Assembly: GCF_025210165.1 (NCBI RefSeq)
Contig: NZ_JAOASI010000063.1
Location: 1-64,000 of the forward strand
DNA: 64,000 bases
From: Tepidibacter sp.
GTDB lineage: Bacteria > Bacillota > Clostridia > Peptostreptococcales > Peptostreptococcaceae
Reading direction: 5' to 3'
Shown: positions 1-8,143 of the stretch, one piece after another
Layout: each line of letters opens with the position of its first letter
Position numbering within the stretch: position 1 is the first letter of the stretch
Position numbers and translations under genes: made by a program
The notes under the pieces: model-generated
What the model was told of the DNA's origin: nothing
Database searches by the model: none
What the model saw: only the letters and a program-made list of their open reading frames with translations

Positions 1-948
1 TGCTATATCCTTTTTTAAGTCTGCACCAGCAACTTCATACTCTGTTCCATCTATTGTTATTTTTAATGTTGCATCTTTACCAGTTAAATCCGCACCTGCT
101 ATCGTTTTTCCTGTTACTGTTGCTGCTGTTGCTTCTTTTGCTTCTTTTGCCTCAGAACCTCCTTTAGCTCCTTCAGCTGCTTTACCTTCTGTAACAGTTT
201 TGAATGTACCTTCCATTTCTGCTTTTTTAGTACCTGTTACTTCTAATTTTAATGCTGTATCACTTTCTTGTCCTTCTTTTTGAGTTAATGTAAATTTATC
301 ACCATCAACTTCAACTGTATACTTATCTTTTAATTTGTCGTTAGCTTCTATTGCTGCTTTTAATCCAGCTGCATCTTTAAACTCTCCACCAGCTGCATTA
401 TCACCAGCTTTTTTCGTAAAAGTTTCTCCATCAATTACCACTGTATCATCATTTGTAAGTGTTGAAAGCGTAAATTCAAATTTACCAGCTACAGCTTTAG
501 ATGCTTCTCCTTCTCCTGCTCCTTCAACGTTTCCACCATTAAGTACTTTTTGCTTATTGAACTCAGTAGTGTTAGCTATTCTGTTTATTTCAGAAGTTAA
601 TTGATTGATTTCGTTTTGGATTTGATCTCTATCCTCTCCTGTATATGTATCATTTCCTGCTTGTACTGCAAGTTCTCTCATTCTCTGAAGTATAGAGTGA
701 GTTTCATTTAAAGCTCCCTCTGCAGTTTGAATTAAAGAGATACCATCTTGAGAGTTTCTTGAAGCTTGGTCAAGCCCTCTTATTTGTCCTCTCATCTTTT
801 CACTTATTGCAAGTCCTGCTGCGTCATCTCCAGCTCTATTTATTCTTAGTCCTGAAGATAACTTCTCCATTGACTTTCCTGATGCTACAGTGTTTGAAGT
901 CATCATTCTGTGTGCATTTAATGCATTCATATTGTGGTTAATTATCAT
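1..948 (-). CDS. Flagellin (3' end beyond the window)
   Basis: Major filament protein, exported by the flagellar type III system. The visible 316 codons begin [16 protein letters not shown], the D0/D1 N-terminal flagellin signature, followed by [14 protein letters not shown]. The region after about residue 150 is a variable, Lys/Glu/Ala/Thr-rich surface domain; the conserved C-terminal D0 helix lies outside the window. The start is an ATG nine bases after GGAGG (959-963). Its leader contains a terminator-like hairpin (1036-1098) and a small hairpin with GGA in its loop, suggesting CsrA control. It is one of three flagellin genes in the window. Confidence 0.95.
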   Translation of the reverse strand, partial: MIINHNMNALNAHRMMTSNTVASGKSMEKLSSGLRINRAGDDAAGLAISEKMRGQIRGLDQASRNSQDGISLIQTAEGALNETHSILQRMRELAVQAGNDTYTGEDRDQIQNEINQLTSEINRIANTTEFNKQKVLNGGNVEGAGEGEASKAVAGKFEFTLSTLTNDDTVVIDGETFTKKAGDNAAGGEFKDAAGLKAAIEANDKLKDKYTVEVDGDKFTLTQKEGQESDTALKLEVTGTKKAEMEGTFKTVTEGKAAEGAKGGSEAKEAKEATAATVTGKTIAGADLTGKDATLKITIDGTEYEVAGADLKKDIA

Positions 949-973
949 AATATATTACCTCCTTGAGTTTTTA

Positions 974-1000
974 TATGGGCTTCCTTTCCCATAAATTTAT
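974..1000 (-). promoter_or_regulatory. Leader hairpin with GGA loop before flagellin
   Basis: On the minus strand, ATGGG-AAAGGAAG-CCCAT forms a five-base-pair stem with AAGGAAG in the loop, just upstream of the AAGGAGG Shine-Dalgarno. This two-site layout (a GGA loop plus a GGA-containing ribosome site) is how CsrA binds the hag leader in Bacillus subtilis. Binding here is inferred. Confidence 0.5.
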
Positions 1001-1033
1001 TTATATCAAGCCTTTTTCAGCTTAATAGCTACG

Positions 1034-1098
1034 TAAAAAAAGAGGAGTTAACGAACTAGATTTAATCATCCTGATTATCTCCAGTTCATTAACTCCTC
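1034..1098 (-). terminator. Terminator/leader hairpin between csrA paralogue and flagellin
   Basis: Minus-strand arms GAGGAGTTAATGAACT and AGTTCGTTAACTCCTC pair over 16 positions with one wobble and are followed by seven T. The apical part is not a simple loop: it holds a nested hairpin AATC-AGGAT-GATT that exposes GGA. It can end csrA1 transcription, and the nested GGA loop resembles a CsrA target. Confidence 0.75.
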
Positions 1099-1119
1099 CA
1101 TGAGTTTCTAAATATTTAA

Positions 1120-1290
1120 TTAAACTACAGTTTCTGTCTCTTTCTCCCAAACTTCGCCTCTCATTATCTTCATCTCTCTTGGAGCATCTATAGCAAGTCT
1201 TAGCTGTCCACTCTCACTCTTTATAACCTTTACCTTTATCTTCTCATCAATTACTATGTACTCTCCTGGCTTCCTTCCTAGTACTAACAT
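1120..1290 (-). CDS. csrA: Short CsrA paralogue (copy 1)
   Basis: RNA-binding carbon storage regulator, 56 residues. It begins MLVLGRKPGEYIVID, has the core GQLRLAIDAPREM and keeps the RNA-contact Arg in the segment MRGEVWE. The ATG is chosen because it follows GGAGGG and starts at the conserved MLVL; a longer upstream reading is not needed. It stops right after the fifth beta strand and lacks the C-terminal helix that FliW grips in Bacillus CsrA. It is monocistronic, behind a sigma-D like promoter (1435-1461) and a GGA-loop leader hairpin, and is followed by a terminator. Confidence 0.92.
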   Translation of the reverse strand: MLVLGRKPGEYIVIDEKIKVKVIKSESGQLRLAIDAPREMKIMRGEVWEKETETVV

Positions 1291-1326
1291 TTTAGGTTCC
1301 CTCCTTATGTAATGTGTAAATAAAAA

Positions 1327-1394
1327 TGGACGATTAACAAGCTTATCTATTCTCTTCATCCTGAAGAGTTAAATAAACCTATTAATCGTCCATG
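1327..1394 (-). promoter_or_regulatory. Structured leader of short csrA with GGA loop
   Basis: Outer arms GGACGATTAA and TTAATCGTCC pair perfectly. Inside sits a second hairpin, CTCTTC-AGGAT-GAAGAG, placing GGA in a five-base loop. The architecture repeats that of 1034-1098. GGA in a hairpin loop is the established CsrA recognition element, so autoregulation or CsrA titration is a reasonable inference. Confidence 0.6.
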
Positions 1395-1434
1395 ATTATA
1401 TTTATGTATTCAGTTATTATTTTTTACAATTAAT

Positions 1435-1461
1435 ATATCGTCCCTTGTTATTAATACTTTA
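1435..1461 (-). promoter_or_regulatory. Sigma-D (flagellar) type promoter for short csrA
   Basis: Minus strand TAAA, 15 bases, GACGATAT matches the sigma-D/sigma-28 consensus TAAA-N15-GCCGATAT. The same TAAAGTATTAAT start is seen upstream of the flagellin at 3299. Confidence 0.75.
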
Positions 1462-1523
1462 TAGTTTTTTTTAAATTTTTTTAGAATTTTTTAATTCATA
1501 TAAAACTTAATAGTATACCAAAA

Positions 1524-1601
1524 ATAGATGGCATTATAATGTTAGTCAGTGATTTAAATATTTACAACACTGGCGGTATTATAATGTCATCTATTTTGCG
1601 A
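1524..1601 (-). terminator. Bulged terminator-like hairpin after csrA copy 2
   Basis: Minus-strand arms AAATAGATGACATTATAAT and ATTATAATGCCATCTATTT pair with one mismatch; a smaller CAGTG/CACTG pairing lies inside the loop. It is followed by a short T run. Confidence 0.6.
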
Positions 1602-1626
1602 TTAAAATTCTATTAAATATGTAAGT

Positions 1627-1791
1627 TTACTTCTTATATACAGCTTCCCAAATTTCTCCTCGTATTACCTTCATATTTCTGGGTACATCTATACCGAGTC
1701 TTAGCTGCCCATTTTCACTTCTTATAACTTTCACCTTGATACTTCCATCAATTACTATGTATTCCTCTGGTTTCCTACCTAATACTAACAT
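1627..1791 (-). CDS. csrA: Short CsrA paralogue (copy 2)
   Basis: A 54-residue CsrA-family RNA-binding protein, MLVLGRKPEEYIVIDGSIKV onward, with GQLRLGIDVPRNMKV and IRGEIWEAVYKK at the end. It aligns end to end with the short paralogue at 1120-1290 and is clearly a duplicate. The ATG follows AAGGAGGAATTAAA. Like copy 1 it has no C-terminal extension, so it should not be controlled by FliW in the Bacillus manner. It is flanked by a terminator-like hairpin downstream and by repeat DNA upstream. Confidence 0.9.
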   Translation of the reverse strand: MLVLGRKPEEYIVIDGSIKVKVIRSENGQLRLGIDVPRNMKVIRGEIWEAVYKK

Positions 1792-1932
1792 TTTAATTCC
1801 TCCTTGAATTTTAGGTACAAGGCCGGTTGCACTATTAACTCCATATAGCTCAAGTGCCCAAGTACAAGCTATATTTCCTCGTTTCCTTTCTAATTTTATA
1901 TATTATAGCATAATATTACATAAATGTATATT

Positions 1933-2040
1933 AAAATTCGTCTACTCGCTAACGCGGTGACTCATATCTCCAACAATCCTTACAGGCTCTGTTGCTCAAA
2001 AATAGTTTCAAGTATAGCTCTTTCATCAATGTTATCCACA
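1933..2040. repeat. Dispersed 109-nt repeat, copy A
   Basis: This stretch matches 38944-39052 over its whole length at roughly 85 %. Both begin AAAATTCGTCTACTCGCTAA, share CAGGCTC-GTTGCTCAAAAATAGT, and end TTATCCACA. Shorter partial copies lie at 14240, 20086 and 39869. It occupies most of the gap 1792-2111, which otherwise holds only the csrA leader and a flagellin terminator. Confidence 0.8.
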
Positions 2041-2077
2041 AAACAAAAATAATATTATTTTCTTAAATATAAAAAAA

Positions 2078-2104
2078 AGCCAGAGATAAATATCTCTGAC
2101 TATG
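2078..2104 (-). terminator. Flagellin terminator
   Basis: CAGAGATA and TATCTCTG form a stem just after the flagellin stop, followed on the minus strand by a run of eight T. Confidence 0.85.
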
Positions 2105-2111
2105 GTTAAAA

Positions 2112-3299
2112 CTATCTTAATAATTGAAGTACACCTTGTGGTGCTTGCTTAGCTTGAGCAAGCATAGCTTGAGAAGCTTGTTGTAATATATTGTTCTTAG
2201 AGAATGCTAACATTTCCTTAGCCATATCAACATCTCTAATTCTTGACTCTGCTGATGTTAAGTTCTCAGAAGATGTATTCAAGTTGTTAATAGTGTGCTC
2301 TAATCTGTTTTGAGCAGCTCCTAGCTTTGAACGCTGAGATGAAACCTGCTTAATAGCCTCATCTAAAGTAGATGTTAGTGCATCAGCTTCAGTAGAATCT
2401 GTAATAACATTGCTCGCAGCCTTAGCTGTAACTAAAGCACTTAATTTAGAACCACCACTACCAAGTGTAGTATCATCAAACTTGTCAAAATTAACAGACA
2501 TTTTTTCATCAGCTGTTCCATTAGCACCTATTGCAAACTGTGCAGAAGCATTAGCTCCAGTTGTTATAGTTAGAGTATCAAGGTCAGCTGCAACATTTGC
2601 ATTAGTCTTACCTGCTGCCCCTGTCATTTCTATAGTAATTCCTAAATCATCAAAAGTTAGTGTAGTAGTACCATCTGCACCAATAGTAGCTTCACCTGTT
2701 ACTGTCTGAGCTACCGAGTCAGAAGATCTAGTTAATGTAATCTTTCCTCCAGTTGCATCTGATAATGTATAAGTGTCACTCGCTAGTGCTCCAGATACAT
2801 CTATCTTTGATATTGTTGCATTAGCACCAGTAGTCAAATCCTTACCTACTACAGCAGTACCACCTGATTGTGTTGTTGATAAAGAACCGTTAAGTAGTTT
2901 TTTACCATTGAACTCCGTTGTTTTAGAAATTCTATTCATCTCTGACGTTAAATCCTTTAACTCTTGTCCAATTGCTTCTCTGTCTTGTGCTTCTAAAGTA
3001 TCATTTGAACCTTGTACTGATAATTCTCTCATTCTTTGAAGTATAGACTCAGTTTCTTGTAATGCTCCCTCAGCTGTTTGAATCATTGATATACCATCTT
3101 GTGCATTTCTTGATGCTTGATCTAATCCTCTTATTTGGCTTCTCATCTTTTCAGAAATAGAAAGACCTGCTGCATCGTCTCCTGCTCTGTTAATTCTTAA
3201 TCCTGAAGAAAGCTTCTCCATTGATTTTGATGATGCTATTTGGTTAGACCCCATCATTCTGTGTGCATTAATTGCTGACATATTGTGATTAATTATCAT
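2112..3299 (-). CDS. Flagellin
   Basis: Filament subunit of 395 residues with the complete conserved N terminus ([33 protein letters not shown]) and C terminus (NILQQASQAMLAQAKQAPQG, ending VLQLLR). The central 150-300 region is a Thr/Ala-rich variable domain. The ATG at 3299 is chosen over upstream codons because it follows GGGAGGAATT and matches the flagellin start. A sigma-D promoter (3362-3389) lies upstream. The leader has a GGA-loop hairpin and the ribosome site itself contains GGGAGGA, the two-site arrangement used by CsrA. It directly follows fliW-csrA. Confidence 0.97.
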   Translation of the reverse strand: MIINHNMSAINAHRMMGSNQIASSKSMEKLSSGLRINRAGDDAAGLSISEKMRSQIRGLDQASRNAQDGISMIQTAEGALQETESILQRMRELSVQGSNDTLEAQDREAIGQELKDLTSEMNRISKTTEFNGKKLLNGSLSTTQSGGTAVVGKDLTTGANATISKIDVSGALASDTYTLSDATGGKITLTRSSDSVAQTVTGEATIGADGTTTLTFDDLGITIEMTGAAGKTNANVAADLDTLTITTGANASAQFAIGANGTADEKMSVNFDKFDDTTLGSGGSKLSALVTAKAASNVITDSTEADALTSTLDEAIKQVSSQRSKLGAAQNRLEHTINNLNTSSENLTSAESRIRDVDMAKEMLAFSKNNILQQASQAMLAQAKQAPQGVLQLLR

Positions 3300-3319
3300 A
3301 ATAAATTCCTCCCTGAATT

Positions 3320-3333
3320 TTATTAGAGCGTCC
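3320..3333 (-). promoter_or_regulatory. GGA-loop hairpin in flagellin leader
   Basis: Minus strand GAGC-ATGGAC-GCTC places GGA in a six-base loop about 20 nt upstream of the GGGAGG ribosome site. This matches the two CsrA sites known in the B. subtilis hag leader. Confidence 0.65.
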
Positions 3334-3361
3334 ATGCTCATTTTTTATTTGTTGCAATATA

Positions 3362-3389
3362 TATATCGCAATTAGACATTAATACTTTA
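3362..3389 (-). promoter_or_regulatory. Sigma-D promoter for flagellin
   Basis: Minus strand TAAA, 15-16 bases, TGCGATAT; close to the flagellar sigma factor consensus and appropriately placed about 60 nt upstream of the start codon. Confidence 0.8.
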
Positions 3390-3398
3390 TAGTTTTTT

Positions 3399-3620
3399 TT
3401 ATTTTTTCATTAAATTTTTCAAGGTATTTATATCCATTTTTGCTATTGCTTCTTTATTCTCATTAACTACAGCTTCCTTGACTTCCTTTCTAAGTATCTC
3501 AACCTCCTTAGGTGCATCTATTCCAATTTTCACCTTTCCTTCTGATATTCCAATTACTTTTATTTCTATATTTTCATTTATTATAATACTCTCATCCATT
3601 TTTCTTCCAAGTATGAGCAT
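3399..3620 (-). CDS. csrA: CsrA translational regulator (long, FliW-linked form)
   Basis: A 73-residue CsrA, starting MLILGRKMDESIIINENIEI and containing GKVKIGIDAPKEVEILRKEV. After the core it carries a 25-residue extension ending LKNLMKK. In B. subtilis this extension is where FliW binds and antagonises CsrA allosterically. The ATG is used; a GTG nine bases upstream is possible. It begins two bases after the fliW stop, so the two are translationally linked. It represses flagellin translation until FliW is freed by flagellin export. Confidence 0.96.
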   Translation of the reverse strand: MLILGRKMDESIIINENIEIKVIGISEGKVKIGIDAPKEVEILRKEVKEAVVNENKEAIAKMDINTLKNLMKK

Positions 3621-3621
3621 C

Positions 3622-4050
3622 CTACTCACCTACCTTTTCAAATATCATATATCTTAGAGGATATCTTTCATCTAGTATTAATTGCTTTCCTCTTTTATTT
3701 TTATTATTAATAACTATCGGAGCTTGAAGATTAGTTCTCATATTCTTTATATTATTATCTGGGATTGTAACCATTGTATATATTTCTACATCCTGATGAT
3801 CTTGTATTTCCAACTTCTTTATAGTATTATCAGGTATTTTAATTTCATACTCTTTATTGACTAAAAATGGATTTATTATAGGAAAAGTTATATCCTCCTC
3901 AATACCTTGAAGCCAATCTATAATCATATCCTCCTGCTTTATAATCACGAATTTATCTAGATATTCAAACCCAGGAAGCCCATCCTCAAAATATATAACC
4001 TCACTATCATCTATATTAATTTCACCAAAATAATTAGTATTAACCTTCAC
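3622..4050 (-). CDS. fliW: Flagellar assembly factor FliW
   Basis: A 142-residue protein that binds flagellin and CsrA, coupling flagellin synthesis to secretion. Recognisable parts are FGEINIDDSEVIYFEDGLPG near the N terminus and the ending YPLRYMIF. The start is a GTG that follows GAGGTGATTT. It lies directly upstream of csrA, the conserved gene pair, and downstream of flgL after a 360-base gap that holds a large palindrome. Confidence 0.95.
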   Translation of the reverse strand: MKVNTNYFGEINIDDSEVIYFEDGLPGFEYLDKFVIIKQEDMIIDWLQGIEEDITFPIINPFLVNKEYEIKIPDNTIKKLEIQDHQDVEIYTMVTIPDNNIKNMRTNLQAPIVINNKNKRGKQLILDERYPLRYMIFEKVGE

Positions 4051-4141
4051 TCAAATCACCTCTTATATTTTTTAAATTATATTTATTCGAAATCTAATCT
4101 ATCATTATTAAGTATAAAGATAAGAATTTAACATTATAACT

Positions 4142-4345
4142 AAAAATGATTTTTATTCAAATGTTAGCTACTTTTTGTTAATATTTTTCAATAAAACTTA
4201 GATTGTGCTGTTAAAATATCCGTTAAGAAACTTCTTTGTCTGACCAGAGGGAGTTCAAGAAGTTTTAGGATATTTTATAAAGCAGAATCTATAGTTTTAT
4301 AAAAATATTGACTAAGTAGCGGTATTTTAATAAAAACCATTTTTC
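4142..4345. repeat. Large palindromic repeat, copy R1
   Basis: A roughly 204-nt imperfect palindrome. The left arm starts AAAAATGATTTTTATTCAAA and the right arm ends AATAAAAACCATTTTT; the centre is AAACTTCTT-(19 nt)-AAGAAGTTTT. Homologous palindromes occur at 21255-21458, 21483-21680 and 57652-57850. It fills most of the gap between fliW and flgL. Confidence 0.85.
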
Positions 4346-4371
4346 GCTTAACCACTAAACTCTATACTAAT

Positions 4372-4408
4372 AATCCCCAAACACTATCAATAGCATTTAG
4401 GGATTATT
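4372..4408 (-). terminator. Terminator after flgL
   Basis: TAATCCCTAAA and TTTGGGGATTA form a stem of 11 positions with one wobble immediately downstream of the flgL stop. Only a weak T tract follows, so it may be partial. Confidence 0.6.
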
Positions 4409-4412
4409 TATT

Positions 4413-6014
4413 CTATCTTACAAAGTCCACAAGTGTAGGCTGTATAATTTTTGCTCCTATATTAAGAGAAGCCTGATATATACTCTGTATTGTCATAAAT
4501 TCCATAGATACCTTTGCCATATCTGTATCCTCTGTTTCTGACAATAGTTTTTTAAAGTTTACATCAGTTTGCTCTATTCTATTTTTTATCGTTTCTGCTG
4601 TATTAGTTTTGGCTCCTATTTCACCCTTTAACATAGATACATTATCTCTGTGCCCATCTATTTCATCTAGAATTTTAGATATTTTTTCAGTATCTCCAGA
4701 TTCAAGATGATTTATAAGGTCATTCATTGTATCCATAATAGTTTTGTCACCTATTCCATCATCATCAGTGTCAAAAACTGCTCCAAATACTCTATCCCCT
4801 GTAATATTTATTTCTAAATCGGCAGATACTCCTACTTGATATTTTATTTTTTCACTACTTTCAGATATATTTAATTTTTCAAGACCTAATTGATCCCTAA
4901 GCTCCTTAACATCTAGCTTTAGAGCAAATTTTTGATCATCCTTCATATCGTCATTCTCAATTACTAGCTTATTATTATCTATATTTGCTTTAAAATAATC
5001 ATTATTATCAGAAAGTCTTATACCTATACTTTCTAAGTTATTAGAACCATCGTTAAATTTTAATTCATGTGCCTTAAATAAAATATCCTTACCACCTGCT
5101 AAATCTAATTCTTTTCCGCTATTAGCAGTTATAATTATTTTTTTGCTGTCTGTAGGATGTATTACTACTGTAGCATTTCCTGCTCCAAATTCTTTGTCTA
5201 ATTTTGATTGTATTATATCTTTACTAGAAGCATCTAACTCTTTATCAAAAGTTATAGTAACACTTTCTTCTGTTAGTTTATTATCTCCCTTTTTAGTAGG
5301 ATCTAACGGAGAACTTACTTGAACACTTTCTACCCCTTTAGTTCCCATAGATGAATTTAGTTTGTTTTGTAATTCCTCCTGAATTTCTTCCATATTAGAA
5401 TAAGTTTTAGCCTCTAGTTCAACCTTATATTTACCTGTATACTTAACGCCATCTTCATCTTTAAGACCTGCTATATCCATCTCAAATGTATTGTTTGGAC
5501 TTTTTATCTCTAATGGGAATTTTAGATTTTCTGTTTTAATATGCTTATTCATATTCATATTATAAATTCCATTTTCACTCATATACGGTTTGTCCGTTTT
5601 ATATCCTGAATATATATGCCTTCCAACATAAGTATCATTAGATATTTTTATTATTTCTTCTTTAAGCTGATCAACCTCAGCTTTAATCTTTAAAGTATCT
5701 TTCTTTGTTAAAACTCCATTTGATGCTTGTGATGTAAGTTCTCTTACTCTAAGTAAAACAGAATTTAATTCATTAAGAGAGGTTTCTGTTTTTTCTAAAA
5801 CTGAATTAACATCATTTATATTCTTCTTAAATTGTTCATTTTCTGATATATCAGTACTTATTTTAAGACTTCTAGCTACTAAAATAGGATTATCCGAAGG
5901 TCTGTGTATTTTTTTACCTGTAGAATAATCATCATATAAGCTATTCATTTTATTTAAATTTCTATTCATATTCATCATCATTCTGTTTACCATCATAGAA
6001 TTAGTAATTCTCAT
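4413..6014 (-). CDS. flgL: Flagellar hook-associated protein 3 (FlgL)
   Basis: Hook-filament junction protein of 533 residues. The N terminus MRITNSMMVNRMMMNMNRNL and the phrase GKKIHRPSDNP are typical of FlgL; the C terminus has the flagellin-like helix ending in GAKIIQPTLVDFVR. It is longer than the approximately 300 residues of B. subtilis FlgL because of a large central insertion (about residues 150-420), presumably a surface domain. It follows flgK after 14 bases and has GGGGGTAG as ribosome site. Confidence 0.95.
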   Translation of the reverse strand: MRITNSMMVNRMMMNMNRNLNKMNSLYDDYSTGKKIHRPSDNPILVARSLKISTDISENEQFKKNINDVNSVLEKTETSLNELNSVLLRVRELTSQASNGVLTKKDTLKIKAEVDQLKEEIIKISNDTYVGRHIYSGYKTDKPYMSENGIYNMNMNKHIKTENLKFPLEIKSPNNTFEMDIAGLKDEDGVKYTGKYKVELEAKTYSNMEEIQEELQNKLNSSMGTKGVESVQVSSPLDPTKKGDNKLTEESVTITFDKELDASSKDIIQSKLDKEFGAGNATVVIHPTDSKKIIITANSGKELDLAGGKDILFKAHELKFNDGSNNLESIGIRLSDNNDYFKANIDNNKLVIENDDMKDDQKFALKLDVKELRDQLGLEKLNISESSEKIKYQVGVSADLEINITGDRVFGAVFDTDDDGIGDKTIMDTMNDLINHLESGDTEKISKILDEIDGHRDNVSMLKGEIGAKTNTAETIKNRIEQTDVNFKKLLSETEDTDMAKVSMEFMTIQSIYQASLNIGAKIIQPTLVDFVR

Positions 6015-6028
6015 AATAAACTACCCCC

Positions 6029-8128
6029 TTACATACCTACTCTTCCCATTCTATTAATTATAACGTCTATCATCTCATCAACTGCTGTTATCATTCTTGC
6101 AGAAGCATTGTATGCATGTTGAAATTTAATCATATTAGACATTTCCTCATCTATAGATACTCCCGATATTGATTGTCTTGTATTATCTATTTGGTTAACA
6201 AGAACACTTTGATTATCACGCATTCTTTTGGCTTCTTGTGATTCTACCCCAAGATTTGAAACTAATGATGTAACAAAATCGTCAGGAGATCCCCAAGTAA
6301 ACATACTATCATCATGTCTTAGATTTGACATAGCCTTTATATTTGAGTTATCTCCAGAAATACCTTCTCCATTATCATCATGCTTCTTAGCAACTGCTAT
6401 ATAGTCAACATCCTTTTCTATTTTAGACGATATCTGTATGTCTTTTGCCGATAATTTTTCTACTTCATACCAGTTACCCTCATCATCTGCTGCTAAGGTA
6501 TATCCTTCATATGTTTCTTCCCATTCTTTTATTGCTTCACTTTCTGTTTTTCCTGCTTCTTTTTGTTTTTGTATATAATCTTTTATAGAGTTTGCTGCTA
6601 TTGGTGAGTTTGATCCATTTACCACTCCAGATGTTGATAATCCTATAGAATCTTCTACACTTGTCTTAGATGCTGCATCTGTTCCATTTATAGTTATCTC
6701 AATACTAGATGCAGCTCCTAGTACTTTTGATTTTATAGATATTTTACCATCTACTATATTTATATCTGCTTTATCTTTTAAATTTCCTGATGCTGGTGCA
6801 ACTGCCACAGCGTCATTAAGAATTTTTTTAAGATCATCTTCATTCTTAGTACCATCTAAGGATTTTAAATTTGCATTACTAATTTTATATTGTACTCCAT
6901 CTACAGTTACAGTAATAGAAGTATCAGCATTAATTGAGCTTAAATTATTTTTTAAATCTATTGATTTTCCTGATATTTCAGCAGGTTTTCTCATACTAGG
7001 ATCATGTATTTCATTGAGTCCTAATTTTTTATTCACTGTAAACTTGGTTGAATCAGTTGTATCCTTTGATATATCTCTATCTTTAAAGAATAAATTACCC
7101 GTTCCAGCAGAGTCTAGTCCATATCCTGCAAAATGTTGAACATCAAGTTCTGCTGTAAATCTATTTACAAATTCATCTAATTTTTTAATGTAATAAGGTA
7201 TCCCTTTAGCTCCATCTACATCATTAAGGTTATCTCTCATATCTATTTGAGCCTTTAGAGTACCCTTTATATTATTAGTATTTATCGGAGAGCCTGATTC
7301 AAACATAATATCTCTTATATCAAATTCTATTCCAAGCTCATCTTTATGTTTATGAGATTTCTTTTGCATAATTATAGTATCTACCTTGTTATGGGATACT
7401 AATGGCTGTCCATTTATAGCTATTACCATTTTTTTAGAAAGATTCTCATTTCCTTGGCTAACCTCATCTATTTCCACATCTACAAGCTTAGATAAATCAT
7501 CAAGCAAAACATTTCTTTGATCTCTTAAATCATTTGCATTAGATCCACCCATTTCAGCTTGATATATCTGTTCATTAAGTTTTGATATATCTCTTGCGTA
7601 TCCATTTATCTGATTAACTGTAGATTCTATAGATGAATCAGTATCCTTTAACATTTTTTCAAATTGAGAATGCATTTGTCTTATTGAATTAGTAAATGCA
7701 ATTGCTCTTTCTCTAACCACCGTTCTAACCGATACCGAAGAGGAATTCTTAGATAACTCTTCAAAAGAACTAAAAAATTCATTCATAACCTCTGTTATTC
7801 CACTATCTCCTGGCTCATTCATTATAGCCTCTATTTCTTCAAGAGAGCTCCTTCTATAATCCCATTGTCCATAAGATGTAACTTCTCCTCTAAATTTTAC
7901 ATCCAAGAATTCATTTCTTATTTGAGTAACACTTTTTGAGTCAACCCCTGTTCCTATCATTCCCGATCCATTTGGAGCACTTAATGGATTACTCGATACT
8001 AGCTCTATTCTTTGTCTACTATATCCACGAGTATTTGCATTTGCTATATTATGACTTACTGTATTTAATGATTTTTGAGCTGCAAACAATCCTGATTTAG
8101 CTATATTTAATCCAAAAAAACTAGACAT
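6029..8128 (-). CDS. flgK: Flagellar hook-associated protein 1 (FlgK)
   Basis: Hook-filament junction protein, 699 residues. N-terminal rod/hook motif: LNIAKSGLFAAQKSLNTVSH followed by NIANANTRGYSRQR; C-terminal helix ends in the segment MIKFQHAYNASARMITAVDE. The middle (about 370-610) is expanded compared with the roughly 500-residue B. subtilis protein. It is the third gene of the flgM-flgN-flgK-flgL run and lies 15 bases from the flgN-like gene. Confidence 0.97.
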   Translation of the reverse strand: MSSFFGLNIAKSGLFAAQKSLNTVSHNIANANTRGYSRQRIELVSSNPLSAPNGSGMIGTGVDSKSVTQIRNEFLDVKFRGEVTSYGQWDYRRSSLEEIEAIMNEPGDSGITEVMNEFFSSFEELSKNSSSVSVRTVVRERAIAFTNSIRQMHSQFEKMLKDTDSSIESTVNQINGYARDISKLNEQIYQAEMGGSNANDLRDQRNVLLDDLSKLVDVEIDEVSQGNENLSKKMVIAINGQPLVSHNKVDTIIMQKKSHKHKDELGIEFDIRDIMFESGSPINTNNIKGTLKAQIDMRDNLNDVDGAKGIPYYIKKLDEFVNRFTAELDVQHFAGYGLDSAGTGNLFFKDRDISKDTTDSTKFTVNKKLGLNEIHDPSMRKPAEISGKSIDLKNNLSSINADTSITVTVDGVQYKISNANLKSLDGTKNEDDLKKILNDAVAVAPASGNLKDKADINIVDGKISIKSKVLGAASSIEITINGTDAASKTSVEDSIGLSTSGVVNGSNSPIAANSIKDYIQKQKEAGKTESEAIKEWEETYEGYTLAADDEGNWYEVEKLSAKDIQISSKIEKDVDYIAVAKKHDDNGEGISGDNSNIKAMSNLRHDDSMFTWGSPDDFVTSLVSNLGVESQEAKRMRDNQSVLVNQIDNTRQSISGVSIDEEMSNMIKFQHAYNASARMITAVDEMIDVIINRMGRVGM

Positions 8129-8143
8129 AATTGCACCTTCCTT

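Noticed and set aside
2031-2040. A chromosomal origin at TTATCCACA
   Set aside because: Only one such box per repeat, no cluster, no dnaA/dnaN neighbour and no AT-rich unwinding region.
4142-4345. CRISPR-like repeat array
   Set aside because: Repeats are single or paired 200-nt palindromes with no regular spacers or cas genes.
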